The notes beneath the pieces were generated by a model, which saw only the letters and a program-made list of their open reading frames with translations, made no database searches and was not told the origin of the DNA. The translations under genes and the position numbers were made by a program. A DNA stretch of 64,000 bases, from the NCBI GenBank assembly GCA_947591155.1, contig CANQDA010000004.1, positions 62,001-126,000 of the forward strand, written 5' to 3'. Below, piece after piece: positions 25,392-33,581 of the stretch. How positions within the stretch are numbered: position 1 is the first letter of the stretch; each line of letters begins with the position of its first letter. Source of the stretch: an uncultured Lachnospiraceae bacterium. GTDB taxonomy: Bacteria > Bacillota > Clostridia > Lachnospirales > Lachnospiraceae.

Positions 25392-27491
25392 ATGGGAGTC
25401 ACACTGTATAGACATAACAGGAAGGCATACGAAGCGGCAGCTGACATGCTGGCGAAGAAAGGCCGGGCGGCCGTGATCCATCCGACCGGCACGGGGAAGT
25501 CCTTCATTGCGTTCCAACTCTGCGAGAAGCAACCGGATGCGGTCGTGTGCTGGCTTTCGCCGTCGGAATATATCTTTCGGACGCAGTTGGAGAGTTGGAA
25601 GGCGGCAGGAGGGGAAACCCCTGGGAATATACACTTTTATACCTACGCGCGGCTCATGATGATGCAGGAAGACGAGCTCACACAGATCCGCCCGGACTAC
25701 ATCATATTGGATGAATTCCACCGTTGCGGCGCGAAAATGTGGGGGCAGGGGGTGCAAAGGCTGTTGGCGCAGTACCCGGAGACCCCAGTGCTTGGCCTCT
25801 CCGCGACGAACGTCCGCTATCTGGACGGGCAGCGGGATATGGCCGACGAACTCTTCGACGGCAACATCGCCTCGGAGATGACGCTCGGCGACGCGATCGT
25901 GCGCGGCATCCTGAACCCGCCGAAGTATGTGCTCTCGATGTATTCCTGTCAGAAAAAATTGGAGAGGTATCGGGATCGGGCAAAGAACGCAAAGAGCAAG
26001 GCGGTGCGCGCGGAGGCGGAGAAATATCTGGAGGCCCTGCGGCGTGCGCTTGAGAAAGCGGACGGACTGGATAAGATATTCTGGAAGCACATGACTGATC
26101 CGGTCGGCAAGTACCTCGTTTTCTGCGCAAGCTACGAGCACATGCAGGAGATGATCGCGAAAGTACCGGACTGGTTCGCAAAGGTAGATAAAAAGCCGCT
26201 CGTCTACTCGGTCTACTCCGAGGATGCGCAGGCGGAGGCGGAGTTCGCAAGGTTCAAGGCGGACGTAAGTAATCACTTGAAGCTGTTGTTCTGCATCGAT
26301 ATGCTGAACGAAGGGATACACGTTGATGATGTGAGCGGGGTGATCCTGCTTAGGCCGACGGTCTCGCCGATCATATACAAGCAACAGATCGGACGGGCGC
26401 TGTCCGCCGGAAGGAAGCAGGGCGAGAACGCCGTGATCTTCGATGTGGTGATGAACATTGAGAACTTATACAGCATCGGTACAGTAGAGGATGAGATGCA
26501 GGCCGCGGTGCGATACTATCGGGACCGCGGAGAATCCGAGTTGATTGTCAATGAGCACTTCCACATCACGGACGAGGTACAGGACTGTATGAGGCTGTTC
26601 CAAAAGCTGAACGAGACGCTGGGCGCTTCGTGGGAGCTGATGTACCAGACGGCGGAGCAGTACTTTGAAACACATGGAGATCTGGAAGCGCCGAAGCGGT
26701 ATGTGACGGAGGACAGGTTGTCCTTGGGACAGTGGTTGGACACGCAGCGTAAGGTGCGTGCGGGAAAGGTGAAAGGCGTCCTCACCGAGGCACAGATTGC
26801 AAGATTGGATCAACTGGGTATGCGCTGGGAGTCGAAGACAGATCGGAACTGGGAGCGGTACTTTGCGGCTGCGCAGGCGTATTATCGAGAGCACGGGGAC
26901 CTGCTGGTGAATGTGCGCGACGGGAAATACGGCGATGTGGATCTTGGGAAGTGGCTTGCGCAGCTGCGCACTTACAAGAAGAGCGGCATTCGCACCGCAT
27001 ACCTGACGCCGGAGCGAGTGGAAGCACTGGAAGCGATCGGCATGGTCTGGGATGTGCCGGATTATCTTTGGGAGCAGAATTACTATGCGGCGGTGCAGTA
27101 TCATCAGGAATACGGGAATCTGGATGTGCCGTATTACTATGTGAATCCAGAGGGCGTTAAGCTTGGCGTCTGGATTGCAAATACACGTTTTGCCAGAAGA
27201 AATCAGGACAGCGGAAGGGCGAAACTGACAGACGAACAGATTGCGCGGCTCAACGAGCTCGGCATGATCTGGGAGAACCGGAACAACGCCGTCTGGGAGA
27301 AAGCCTATGCCGCGGCGTGCCGCTACCGGAAGCAGCATGGCAGCCTGAACATCCCGGTCGCCTACGTAACCGAGGACGGACTGCATCTGGGACGGTGGAT
27401 CCGCAAACAGAGGAATACATACAGCAAAGGAATGAATGCGGAGCGCAGAAGGAAGCTGGAGGAGATCGGCGTGGGGCAGGAAGGCCCCTAA
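25392..27491 (+). CDS. DEAD/DEAH-box helicase with four helicase-associated (HA) repeats
   Basis: A 699-residue superfamily 2 helicase. Residues ~1-400 hold the two RecA-like domains: Walker A HPTGTGKS (about 30-37), ILDEFHRCG (DExH motif II), GLSATN (motif III) and the second domain with LLFCIDMLNEGIHVDDVSGVILLRPT and QQIGRALSAGR (motif VI). Residues ~412-693 are four tandem HA domains (PF03457), each with a W...Y..A..Y...HGxL.VP...LG.WI..R pattern and a LGMxWE end. HA domains are thought to bind nucleic acid. Such helicases occur in many actinobacterial and clostridial genomes; their role is not known. It starts a run of genes leading into the polysaccharide locus, separated from it by 52 bases. 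Confidence 0.88.
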   Translation: MGVTLYRHNRKAYEAAADMLAKKGRAAVIHPTGTGKSFIAFQLCEKQPDAVVCWLSPSEYIFRTQLESWKAAGGETPGNIHFYTYARLMMMQEDELTQIRPDYIILDEFHRCGAKMWGQGVQRLLAQYPETPVLGLSATNVRYLDGQRDMADELFDGNIASEMTLGDAIVRGILNPPKYVLSMYSCQKKLERYRDRAKNAKSKAVRAEAEKYLEALRRALEKADGLDKIFWKHMTDPVGKYLVFCASYEHMQEMIAKVPDWFAKVDKKPLVYSVYSEDAQAEAEFARFKADVSNHLKLLFCIDMLNEGIHVDDVSGVILLRPTVSPIIYKQQIGRALSAGRKQGENAVIFDVVMNIENLYSIGTVEDEMQAAVRYYRDRGESELIVNEHFHITDEVQDCMRLFQKLNETLGASWELMYQTAEQYFETHGDLEAPKRYVTEDRLSLGQWLDTQRKVRAGKVKGVLTEAQIARLDQLGMRWESKTDRNWERYFAAAQAYYREHGDLLVNVRDGKYGDVDLGKWLAQLRTYKKSGIRTAYLTPERVEALEAIGMVWDVPDYLWEQNYYAAVQYHQEYGNLDVPYYYVNPEGVKLGVWIANTRFARRNQDSGRAKLTDEQIARLNELGMIWENRNNAVWEKAYAAACRYRKQHGSLNIPVAYVTEDGLHLGRWIRKQRNTYSKGMNAERRRKLEEIGVGQEGP

Positions 27492-27543
27492 AATTTTTAC
27501 TGTATACATTGGGAACATGAAGACGGGAAGGGATTGATACATA

Positions 27544-28344
27544 ATGGGAAATCAGGTGGAGGAGAGGACGGACACATACATAATGGAACAAACTACGAAC
27601 GGATGGGTGACAGGAACGGCGGACTCCGCCATCGCGGAGGAAACGGCGGCCTACATAGACATGCATGGGACGGCCGGGATTGCTGTCCATTCCCCGGCTG
27701 CCGTCGTTTGCCCTACCTTGCCGGACCGGAGGCTTGGGTATCGGTTTATCAAGAGAACATTCGATATTTTGGCAAGCCTGATCGGACTGATTGTTCTTTC
27801 CCCTCTATTCCTTATCATCTCTGCGGTCATATTTTTTTCGGAGGATGGACGGCCGGTCTTTCACCGCCGGCGCTGTGTCGGCAAAAGCGGGTTTTACGAT
27901 ATGCTAAAATTTCGGACGATGGTGATGGATGCAGATAACTTGAGCAAGTACCTCACACCGGATCAAATCGTTGAGTATCGTACCAATATTAAACTTAAAG
28001 ACGATCCACGTATCACGAAAATCGGACGTTTTCTGCGGAAGACAAGCTTGGATGAGCTGCCACAGCTGCTGAATATCTTTCGCGGTGAGATGTCTTTTGT
28101 CGGACCGAGACCGGTCGTGCAAGAGGAACTGGAGCAATATGGGCGCGACAGCGAGCTACTGCTGTCGGCTAAACCAGGTATTACTGGCTACTGGCAGATA
28201 CATGGCCGCAGTGATAGTACATATGAGAGCGGAAAAAGGCAGCAGTTGGAACTGTATTATGTGAATCACCGAAGTTTTCGGCTGGATGCTGCCATTTTGC
28301 TTTGTACAATTCCGGCTGTTTTGAGCAGTCGGGGGGGGTACTAA
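27544..28344 (+). CDS. Polyprenyl-phosphate sugar-1-phosphate transferase, first copy
   Basis: A 266-residue member of the bacterial sugar transferase family (PF02397), which starts glycan assembly by moving a sugar phosphate from a nucleotide sugar to undecaprenyl phosphate. After a ~60-residue variable N-terminus come a membrane re-entrant helix (DILASLIGLIVLSPLFLIISAVIFF), FHRRRCVG, FRTMVMDAD, the catalytic-region TSLDELPQLLNIFRGEMSFVGPRPV, and KPGITGYWQIHGRS. The gene ends right after an eight-G run that separates its frame from that of the next, paralogous gene. AAGGG lies 13 bases before the ATG; ATG 27583 is another possible start. Confidence 0.9.
   Translation: MGNQVEERTDTYIMEQTTNGWVTGTADSAIAEETAAYIDMHGTAGIAVHSPAAVVCPTLPDRRLGYRFIKRTFDILASLIGLIVLSPLFLIISAVIFFSEDGRPVFHRRRCVGKSGFYDMLKFRTMVMDADNLSKYLTPDQIVEYRTNIKLKDDPRITKIGRFLRKTSLDELPQLLNIFRGEMSFVGPRPVVQEELEQYGRDSELLLSAKPGITGYWQIHGRSDSTYESGKRQQLELYYVNHRSFRLDAAILLCTIPAVLSSRGGY
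28331..28338 (+). repeat. Eight-G homopolymer at the junction of two paralogous sugar transferases
   Basis: Codons of the first gene read CGG GGG GGG TAC TAA across this run. One extra G would read GGG GTA CTA AAT CCA and continue without a stop into the second gene, giving a single ~475-residue fused protein. Such runs are classic slippage sites. Confidence 0.7.
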
Positions 28345-28373
28345 ATCCATTCCGGAAACATGTATATCATGGC

Positions 28374-28970
28374 ATGAAGCGTTGTTTCGACCTTATCACC
28401 TCTGCCGTGCTGTTACTTTTCCTTTCCCCGTTATTTGGGGTGACAGCTCTTGCTGTTAAGGCGGAAGATGGCGGCTCCGTCCTGCACCGCAGAAAGTGTG
28501 TTGGCATAGATAATAAGACTTACATTATGTATAAATTTCGAACTATGATAGCCGATGCGGATAACCGGTTGGATTTGTTTAGCGAGGAGCAACTGATACA
28601 GTATATGCAGGGTGTTAAAATCGAGAACGACCCAAGAATTACGAAAATCGGACGGATCCTGCGTTCGACTAGCATTGACGAACTGCCTCAGTTGCTCACG
28701 GTGTTTAAGTCCGATATGAGCTTGATTGGTCCGCGGCCTGTCATTGAACGCGAGGCAGAGACATACGGCAGCCAGAGAAAAAAGCTTTTAAGCTGTAAGC
28801 CGGGGATCACGGGATTGTGGCAGGTGAAAGGCCGCGGCACAATTCCGTATTTGAGTGAGGAAGCAAGAGGACTGCAGCTGGAATATGTGGAGCGTCAGGG
28901 GTTCCTGCTAGATCTTTTTATTTTGTTTGAAACAGTCAAAATTGTTCTTTCAAGAAAGGGCGCACGATGA
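28374..28970 (+). CDS. Polyprenyl-phosphate sugar-1-phosphate transferase, second copy
   Basis: A 198-residue PF02397 enzyme closely similar to the preceding one: membrane helix SAVLLLFLSPLFGVTALAV, LHRRKCVG, YKFRTMIADAD, STSIDELPQLLTVFKSDMSLIGPRPV and KPGITGLWQVKGRG. It has only the short catalytic form. I start at ATG 28374, 30 bases after the first gene's stop; no good ribosome site precedes it, so translation may depend on the first gene, or on slippage in the G run. Two initiating enzymes in one locus suggest either alternative repeat-unit starters or a split/fused pair. It overlaps the next start by 4 bases. Confidence 0.85.
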   Translation: MKRCFDLITSAVLLLFLSPLFGVTALAVKAEDGGSVLHRRKCVGIDNKTYIMYKFRTMIADADNRLDLFSEEQLIQYMQGVKIENDPRITKIGRILRSTSIDELPQLLTVFKSDMSLIGPRPVIEREAETYGSQRKKLLSCKPGITGLWQVKGRGTIPYLSEEARGLQLEYVERQGFLLDLFILFETVKIVLSRKGAR

Positions 28971-29716
28971 AAGCATTCTTACTGGCAGCCGGGTATGGCA
29001 CACGGCTGCGTCCGATCACGGAGACAGTGCCGAAATGTCTGGTGCCGATCCATGGGCAGCCGCTTTTGGGATGGTGGCTGGCACTGCTGCGCAGTCATGG
29101 TGTCACGGATGTGCTGGTCAATACGCACTACCTGCCGGGGCCTGTGAGGGCGTTCATAGAGGATCACAACCGGCAGGATACGGGACTTACCGTTTATGAA
29201 GCTTACGAACCCGAACTTCTGGGCAGCGGCGGGACGGTCCGGGCGAACAGGGATTTTGTCAGGGGTGAGGAGAGTTTCCTCATCTGCTATGCGGACAACC
29301 TGACAGACGCCGACCTGACATCCTTTGTCCGGTTCCACAGGGAGCACGGCGGCGTGCTGTCCATGGCGCTGTTCCATACGGACAGGCCTGAGCAGTGCGG
29401 CATTGCCGGGCTCGACGCGCAGGGCAGGGTCACCAGTTTCGTTGAGAAGCCGGAACATCCCCGGGGCAGCCTTGCAAACGCAGGCATGTATGTCGCGGGC
29501 CAGGGGCTTTTCGGTTATATCGATCCGGAAAAGCCCGCGCCGGATCTCGGGAAGGACGTGCTGCCGGAACTCGTGGGGCGGATGTACGGCTGGCAGACGG
29601 AAGGATACCTGACCGACATAGGAACGCTGGAGAATTACAAAAGGGCAGATGGGGAATGGCCATATGATCATTACGAAGACACCACTGCGGATCAGCTTCA
29701 CGGGCGGCGGGACTGA
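28967..29716 (+). CDS. hddC: D-glycero-alpha-D-manno-heptose 1-phosphate guanylyltransferase (HddC-like)
   Basis: A 249-residue nucleotidyltransferase with LAAGYGTRLRPITETVPKCLVPI (nucleotide-binding signature), GSGGTVRANRDFV, ICYADNLTDADL (metal-binding Asp region), FVEKPEHP and NAGMYV. On its own it would be called a mannose-1-phosphate guanylyltransferase-like enzyme; the context with HddA, GmhB and GmhA points to HddC, which makes GDP-D-glycero-alpha-D-manno-heptose from the 1-phosphate. It overlaps the sugar-kinase gene by about 53 bases in another frame, indicating tightly coupled expression. Confidence 0.85.
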   Translation: MKAFLLAAGYGTRLRPITETVPKCLVPIHGQPLLGWWLALLRSHGVTDVLVNTHYLPGPVRAFIEDHNRQDTGLTVYEAYEPELLGSGGTVRANRDFVRGEESFLICYADNLTDADLTSFVRFHREHGGVLSMALFHTDRPEQCGIAGLDAQGRVTSFVEKPEHPRGSLANAGMYVAGQGLFGYIDPEKPAPDLGKDVLPELVGRMYGWQTEGYLTDIGTLENYKRADGEWPYDHYEDTTADQLHGRRD

Positions 29717-30632
29717 CCTGTCGGATTACTACCTGGAAAAGGGCGGGGCCGTGGTGAGCGCGGGGATCGACAAGTACATCTACATAACGGTGAACAAGAA
29801 GTTCGACGACAGGATACGCGTCAGCTATTCGAAGACAGAGATCACGGACGAGGTGGAGGAGCTGCGGCACGAGCTGGTGCGGGAATGCCTGAAGCTGGTG
29901 GGGATCAGGGGCGGCATCGAGATCACGAGCATCGCGGACATCCCGTCGGGGACGGGGCTGGGCTCGTCGAGCGCTTTCACGGTGGGGCTCCTGAACGCGC
30001 TGCATACGTACAACGGGTACAACCCATCCTCGGAGGAACTGGCACAGCAGGCGTGCGAGATCGAGATCGGCATCCTGGGGCATCCCATCGGGAAGCAGGA
30101 CCAGTATGCGGCCGCATACGGGGGGATGAACTTCTTCCGGTTCCTGCAGGACGGCACGGTGGAGCGCAGCCGAATCTACCTCGGGGATGCGGATGCCCGG
30201 AGGATGCGGCAGAAGCTGGTGATGCTGTACACGGGGATGACCCGCAGCGCGGACTCGATCCTGGAGGAGCAGAAACAGAACACAGCCTCTCAAATGGAGG
30301 CGCTGGACTACATGAAAGGGCTGGCGGAGGAAATGTACCGGGAGCTCACGGGGAACGGCTTCAACGAACGCTTCGGGGAGGCACTGCACCTGGGCTGGGA
30401 GAAGAAGCAGTCGCTGGCGTCGGGCATCAGCAGCGGGGCCATACGGGAGTACTACGGGAAAGCCATCGCGGCCGGGGCGCTCGGGGGCAAGCTGCTGGGC
30501 GCGGGCGGCGGCGGCTTCCTGCTGTTCTACTGTGACGAGGACAGGCAGGCGGCGGTGGAGGCGGCGGTAGGCCTGCCGCGTGTCAACTTCCACATATCGC
30601 TGCGGGGAAGCCGGGTGGTATTCTTTGAGTAA
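29664..30632 (+). CDS. hddA: D-glycero-alpha-D-manno-heptose 7-phosphate kinase (HddA-like GHMP kinase)
   Basis: A 322-residue GHMP kinase. MIITKTPLRISFTGGGTDL is the family N-terminus, IPSGTGLGSSSAFTVGLLNAL the ATP-binding GHMP motif, GKQDQYAAAYGGMNF a substrate-site block typical of HddA/FKP-type heptose kinases, and LGAGGGGFLLF the C-terminal GHMP motif. HddA phosphorylates heptose 7-phosphate at O-1 in the alpha configuration, feeding the GDP-heptose branch. ATG 29664 gives the normal N-terminus; the gene begins inside hddC. Function is supported by both sequence and neighbours. Confidence 0.9.
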   Translation: MIITKTPLRISFTGGGTDLSDYYLEKGGAVVSAGIDKYIYITVNKKFDDRIRVSYSKTEITDEVEELRHELVRECLKLVGIRGGIEITSIADIPSGTGLGSSSAFTVGLLNALHTYNGYNPSSEELAQQACEIEIGILGHPIGKQDQYAAAYGGMNFFRFLQDGTVERSRIYLGDADARRMRQKLVMLYTGMTRSADSILEEQKQNTASQMEALDYMKGLAEEMYRELTGNGFNERFGEALHLGWEKKQSLASGISSGAIREYYGKAIAAGALGGKLLGAGGGGFLLFYCDEDRQAAVEAAVGLPRVNFHISLRGSRVVFFE

Positions 30633-31125
30633 GGGAAGGAAAGCGGTCTTCCTGGACCGGGACGGGCTCATCAACCGGCAGGCGGCGCCGCACCATTATG
30701 TCTGCAGAAGAGAGGATTTCAATTTCCTGCCGGGCGTGCCCGGGGCCATCCGGAGGCTGAACGAAGCGGGCTATCTGGTACTGGTGGTGACGAACCAGCG
30801 CGGGGTGGCGCGGGGGATGCTGACGATGGAAGAACTGGAGGATGTGCACCACTTCATGTGTGAGGAACTGGGGAGGCAGGGCGCGCACATTGACGGCATC
30901 TACGTGTGCCCCCACAATGAGGGGGAATGCAGCTGCCGGAAGCCGGACACCGGGCTTTTCCTGAAGGCGGAGGGGGAATTCCCCATAGATAAGGGGCGCT
31001 CCTGGATGGTGGGCGACAGCGCGACGGATGTGGAGGCCGGGGAAAGGTATGGCGTGCACACGCTGCTGACGGACAGCCTGCCGCAGGCGGTATCGGTCAT
31101 CCTCGGCCGGACGAACCAGGGATGA
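30625..31125 (+). CDS. gmhB: D-glycero-D-manno-heptose 1,7-bisphosphate 7-phosphatase (GmhB-like HAD-IIIA)
   Basis: A 166-residue HAD phosphatase: AVFLDRDGLINR (motif I with the nucleophile Asp), VVTNQRGVARG (motif II), a Cys/His zinc loop CPHNEGECSCRKP with Lys nearby, and MVGDSATDVEAG (motif IV). This is the histidinol-phosphatase/GmhB subgroup that removes the 7-phosphate of heptose bisphosphate. The likely start is TTG 30625, which overlaps the hddA stop by 8 bases (TTTGAGTAAGGG); a GTG at 30580 is in frame but would add residues not usual in the family. Confidence 0.9.
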   Translation: MSKGRKAVFLDRDGLINRQAAPHHYVCRREDFNFLPGVPGAIRRLNEAGYLVLVVTNQRGVARGMLTMEELEDVHHFMCEELGRQGAHIDGIYVCPHNEGECSCRKPDTGLFLKAEGEFPIDKGRSWMVGDSATDVEAGERYGVHTLLTDSLPQAVSVILGRTNQG

Positions 31126-31190
31126 CGGGAAAGGCAGGGCAGCCGTATACCGGGGCGGAAGCATTTGGGAAAGAATAGGGAAGAAAGGAT

Positions 31191-32171
31191 ATGGGAGCCA
31201 TGAAGGTGCTCATCACCGGCGGGGCCGGATACATAGGGAGCCATACGAACCGGCTCCTGAATGAAAAAGGAATGGAAACGGTCGTCCTTGATGACCTGAG
31301 CGACGGGCATGCTGAGGCAGTCGTCTGTGGAAGGTTCGTGCAGGGCGACTTCGGGGACAGGACGCTGGTGGGCAGGCTGATGGAGGAAGAGCATTTTGAC
31401 GCAGTGCTGCACTTTGCGGCGTATGCGTCCGTGCCGGATTCGGTCATCCGTCCGGCCCGGTACTACCGCAACAATGTCACGAACATGCAGAGCCTGCTGG
31501 ACTGCTGTGTGGAGAACGGCGTGAAATATTTCGTTTTTTCATCATCGGCTTCGACCTTTGGGGAGCCGCGGTACGTCCCGATGGATGAGGGGCATCCGCA
31601 GCAGCCGATTAATCCGTACGGGGAGACCAAGCTGATCGGGGAGAGGCTGCTGAGGGACTATGAGCGGGCCTACGGCCTGCGGTACTGCGCGTTCCGTTAC
31701 TTCTGCGCGGCAGGGGACTCGAAGGACAGCCGGATCGGGGAGGCCCACAACCCGGAGACACACCTGATCCCGGTGATGGTAAAGGCCGCGAAGATCGGAA
31801 AACCTTTCCAGGTGTTCGGCAGTGATTACGATACCCGGGATGGGAGCTGTGTCCGGGACTTCATCCATGTGCTGGACCTGGCGGAGGCGCATTACCTGGG
31901 GCTGAGATACATCATGGAGCATGACCGCTCCGACTGTTTCAATCTTGGGAGCAATACGGGGTTTACCGTGTTTGAAATGATCCGCGCATTGGAAAAGGTG
32001 GTCGGGAAAAACGTGCCCTACCGGATCGCGGAGCGGCGTGAAGGGGATCCGGCGTCACTGGTGGCTTCCAATGAAAAGGTACGGAAGCTGCTGGGCTGGG
32101 AGCCTGTGCACAGCGGGATCGAAGAGATCCTTGCGGATGCATGGAACTGGGAAAACAAGCGAAACTATTGA
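31191..32171 (+). CDS. galE: UDP-glucose 4-epimerase-like NAD-dependent sugar epimerase
   Basis: A 326-residue extended short-chain dehydrogenase. The NAD-binding ITGGAGYIGSHTN is at residues 7-19, FSSSASTFGEP carries the catalytic Ser region, INPYGETKL the YxxxK pair, and RYFCAAGDSKDSRIGEAHNPETHLIPVM and DYDTRDGSCVRDFIHVLDLAEAH are characteristic of GalE. It should interconvert UDP-glucose and UDP-galactose (possibly the N-acetyl forms) to supply a glycan precursor. AGGGAAG lies 7 bases before ATG 31191. It sits between gmhB and gmhA, within the same transcription run. Confidence 0.92.
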   Translation: MGAMKVLITGGAGYIGSHTNRLLNEKGMETVVLDDLSDGHAEAVVCGRFVQGDFGDRTLVGRLMEEEHFDAVLHFAAYASVPDSVIRPARYYRNNVTNMQSLLDCCVENGVKYFVFSSSASTFGEPRYVPMDEGHPQQPINPYGETKLIGERLLRDYERAYGLRYCAFRYFCAAGDSKDSRIGEAHNPETHLIPVMVKAAKIGKPFQVFGSDYDTRDGSCVRDFIHVLDLAEAHYLGLRYIMEHDRSDCFNLGSNTGFTVFEMIRALEKVVGKNVPYRIAERREGDPASLVASNEKVRKLLGWEPVHSGIEEILADAWNWENKRNY

Positions 32172-32184
32172 GGGAGTGTCGACA

Positions 32185-32784
32185 TTGAAAGACTACAGAG
32201 AAGATATCGCAGACTACATTGAAAATGAGATTGCAGTGCTGCGTATGTTGGACACGAACGCGATCAATGATGTCTTGAACCTTTTGGCAAATGCGTTGGA
32301 GAACGGAAGCATGATCTACATCATGGGAAATGGTGGGAGTGCCGCTACGGCATCCCATTTCCAGAATGATTTCAATAAGGGCGTATCGGAATATACGGAA
32401 AAGAAGTTCCGATTTCTCTGCTTGAATGACAATGTGCCGACGGTCATGGCCATTGCCAATGATATTGGGTACGGAGAAATTTTCCGGTTCCAGCTTCGTG
32501 GCAGACTCCGTCCCGGTGATATTGTGATCGGCATTTCCGGGAGCGGCAATTCCATCAATATACTCAATGCCGCCGAATACGCCAGGGAATGTGGCAATAC
32601 CGTTGTGGGGATCACTGGCTATGACGGTGGGAAGCTCCGTGAAATAGCTGACTACAGGCTCCATGTCCCGGCAAACAGCATGCAGATCACCGAGGATATT
32701 CACATGGTCTTCGACCATCTGATGATGAGTATTTTTTACCGGGAACTGTGCGGGATTGAGCACTGGACTAAAAACAGCCTATAA
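32185..32784 (+). CDS. gmhA: Sedoheptulose 7-phosphate isomerase (GmhA-like SIS protein)
   Basis: A 199-residue SIS-domain protein: IYIMGNGGSAATASHFQNDFNKG, GDIVIGISGSGNSINILNAAEYAREC, VGITGYDGGKL and ITEDIHMVFDHLM follow GmhA, which turns sedoheptulose 7-phosphate into D-glycero-D-manno-heptose 7-phosphate, the first step of the heptose pathway. I use TTG 32185 (AGGGAG 8 bases upstream); GTG 32176 is possible. With HddA, GmhB and HddC it completes the four-enzyme route to GDP-heptose. Codon use is more AT-rich than in the genes just before it. Confidence 0.88.
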   Translation: MKDYREDIADYIENEIAVLRMLDTNAINDVLNLLANALENGSMIYIMGNGGSAATASHFQNDFNKGVSEYTEKKFRFLCLNDNVPTVMAIANDIGYGEIFRFQLRGRLRPGDIVIGISGSGNSINILNAAEYARECGNTVVGITGYDGGKLREIADYRLHVPANSMQITEDIHMVFDHLMMSIFYRELCGIEHWTKNSL

Positions 32785-32801
32785 CAGATGAAAGGTTGAC
32801 C

Positions 32802-33581
32802 ATGCAAAGAAAAATATTACTGATTGTTGCCAGCGGAAAATCTACCCGGTTTGGCGGATATCCCAAGGCGTTTGTTCCTATCGGAGATAAATTGGTTGTT
32901 GAAAACACCGTGCATCTGGCGAAGCCAATGTTCGATGAGATATACATAGCCGTGAATGAGGAAACTTATGCCGTATATAAGGATAAGATCACAGGATGTA
33001 GGATGTTCCCCATTGTCACGGGAAACGGGGACGCCCACTCCGTTTTGAAATGCTTGAAGTTCCTTCGGATGAAGGAAAAAGATATGACAAAGGTGACGGT
33101 CTGTTGGGGCGACGCCTATTTTACCGATAGCTCACCGCTCGCGGAAGCAGCCTCCTGCATGGAAAGTCTTCCGGACAGTGTTCCCGCCGCAGTTCTCTGT
33201 TCACTGGACAGCGAACCCTATGCGTGGTTTGAACTGGACAAAGCATATGTGAAAAAAACGCACTTTGCGGGACAGGAAAGCGGGGTTACCTACGGCGTAC
33301 ACGACCAGTCCCTGTTTGTCCTTACGACCGGTCTTTCCATACGGTATCTGGAAGAATACAAACAGGAATTGGGGATCGGGGACGATTACCGCGAAGATTC
33401 GCCCGAAATGAAACTTCTGTATTTTTTTGAATGGTTGTATGAAAGCGGAAAAAAACCTCCTGCGGAATGTCGGATGATACCGTCCGGCAGCGTGCTGGCT
33501 TTCAACACGGCGGAGGAAGCGGAAAAGATCCGTGTGCGGATCAAAGAAATACGGGAGCAAAACCTGGAGGTATTATGTTAA
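32802..33581 (+). CDS. MobA/IspD-like nucleotidyltransferase of unknown substrate
   Basis: A 259-residue protein with an NTP-transferase start (LLIVASGKSTRFGGYPKAFVPIGDKLVVENTV), in which the usual LAAGxGTRMG is replaced by VASGKSTRFGG, and a possible metal site at VTVCWGDAYFTD. The fold is that of nucleotidyltransferases that activate sugars or phospho-acids. It overlaps the following YvcK/CofD-HAD fusion by 7 bases, so the two products probably act on one pathway. The pair resembles CofC-CofD, where a nucleotidyltransferase activates a phospho-acid for transfer, but this is inference. AAAGG lies 6 bases before ATG 32802. Confidence 0.75.
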   Translation: MQRKILLIVASGKSTRFGGYPKAFVPIGDKLVVENTVHLAKPMFDEIYIAVNEETYAVYKDKITGCRMFPIVTGNGDAHSVLKCLKFLRMKEKDMTKVTVCWGDAYFTDSSPLAEAASCMESLPDSVPAAVLCSLDSEPYAWFELDKAYVKKTHFAGQESGVTYGVHDQSLFVLTTGLSIRYLEEYKQELGIGDDYREDSPEMKLLYFFEWLYESGKKPPAECRMIPSGSVLAFNTAEEAEKIRVRIKEIREQNLEVLC

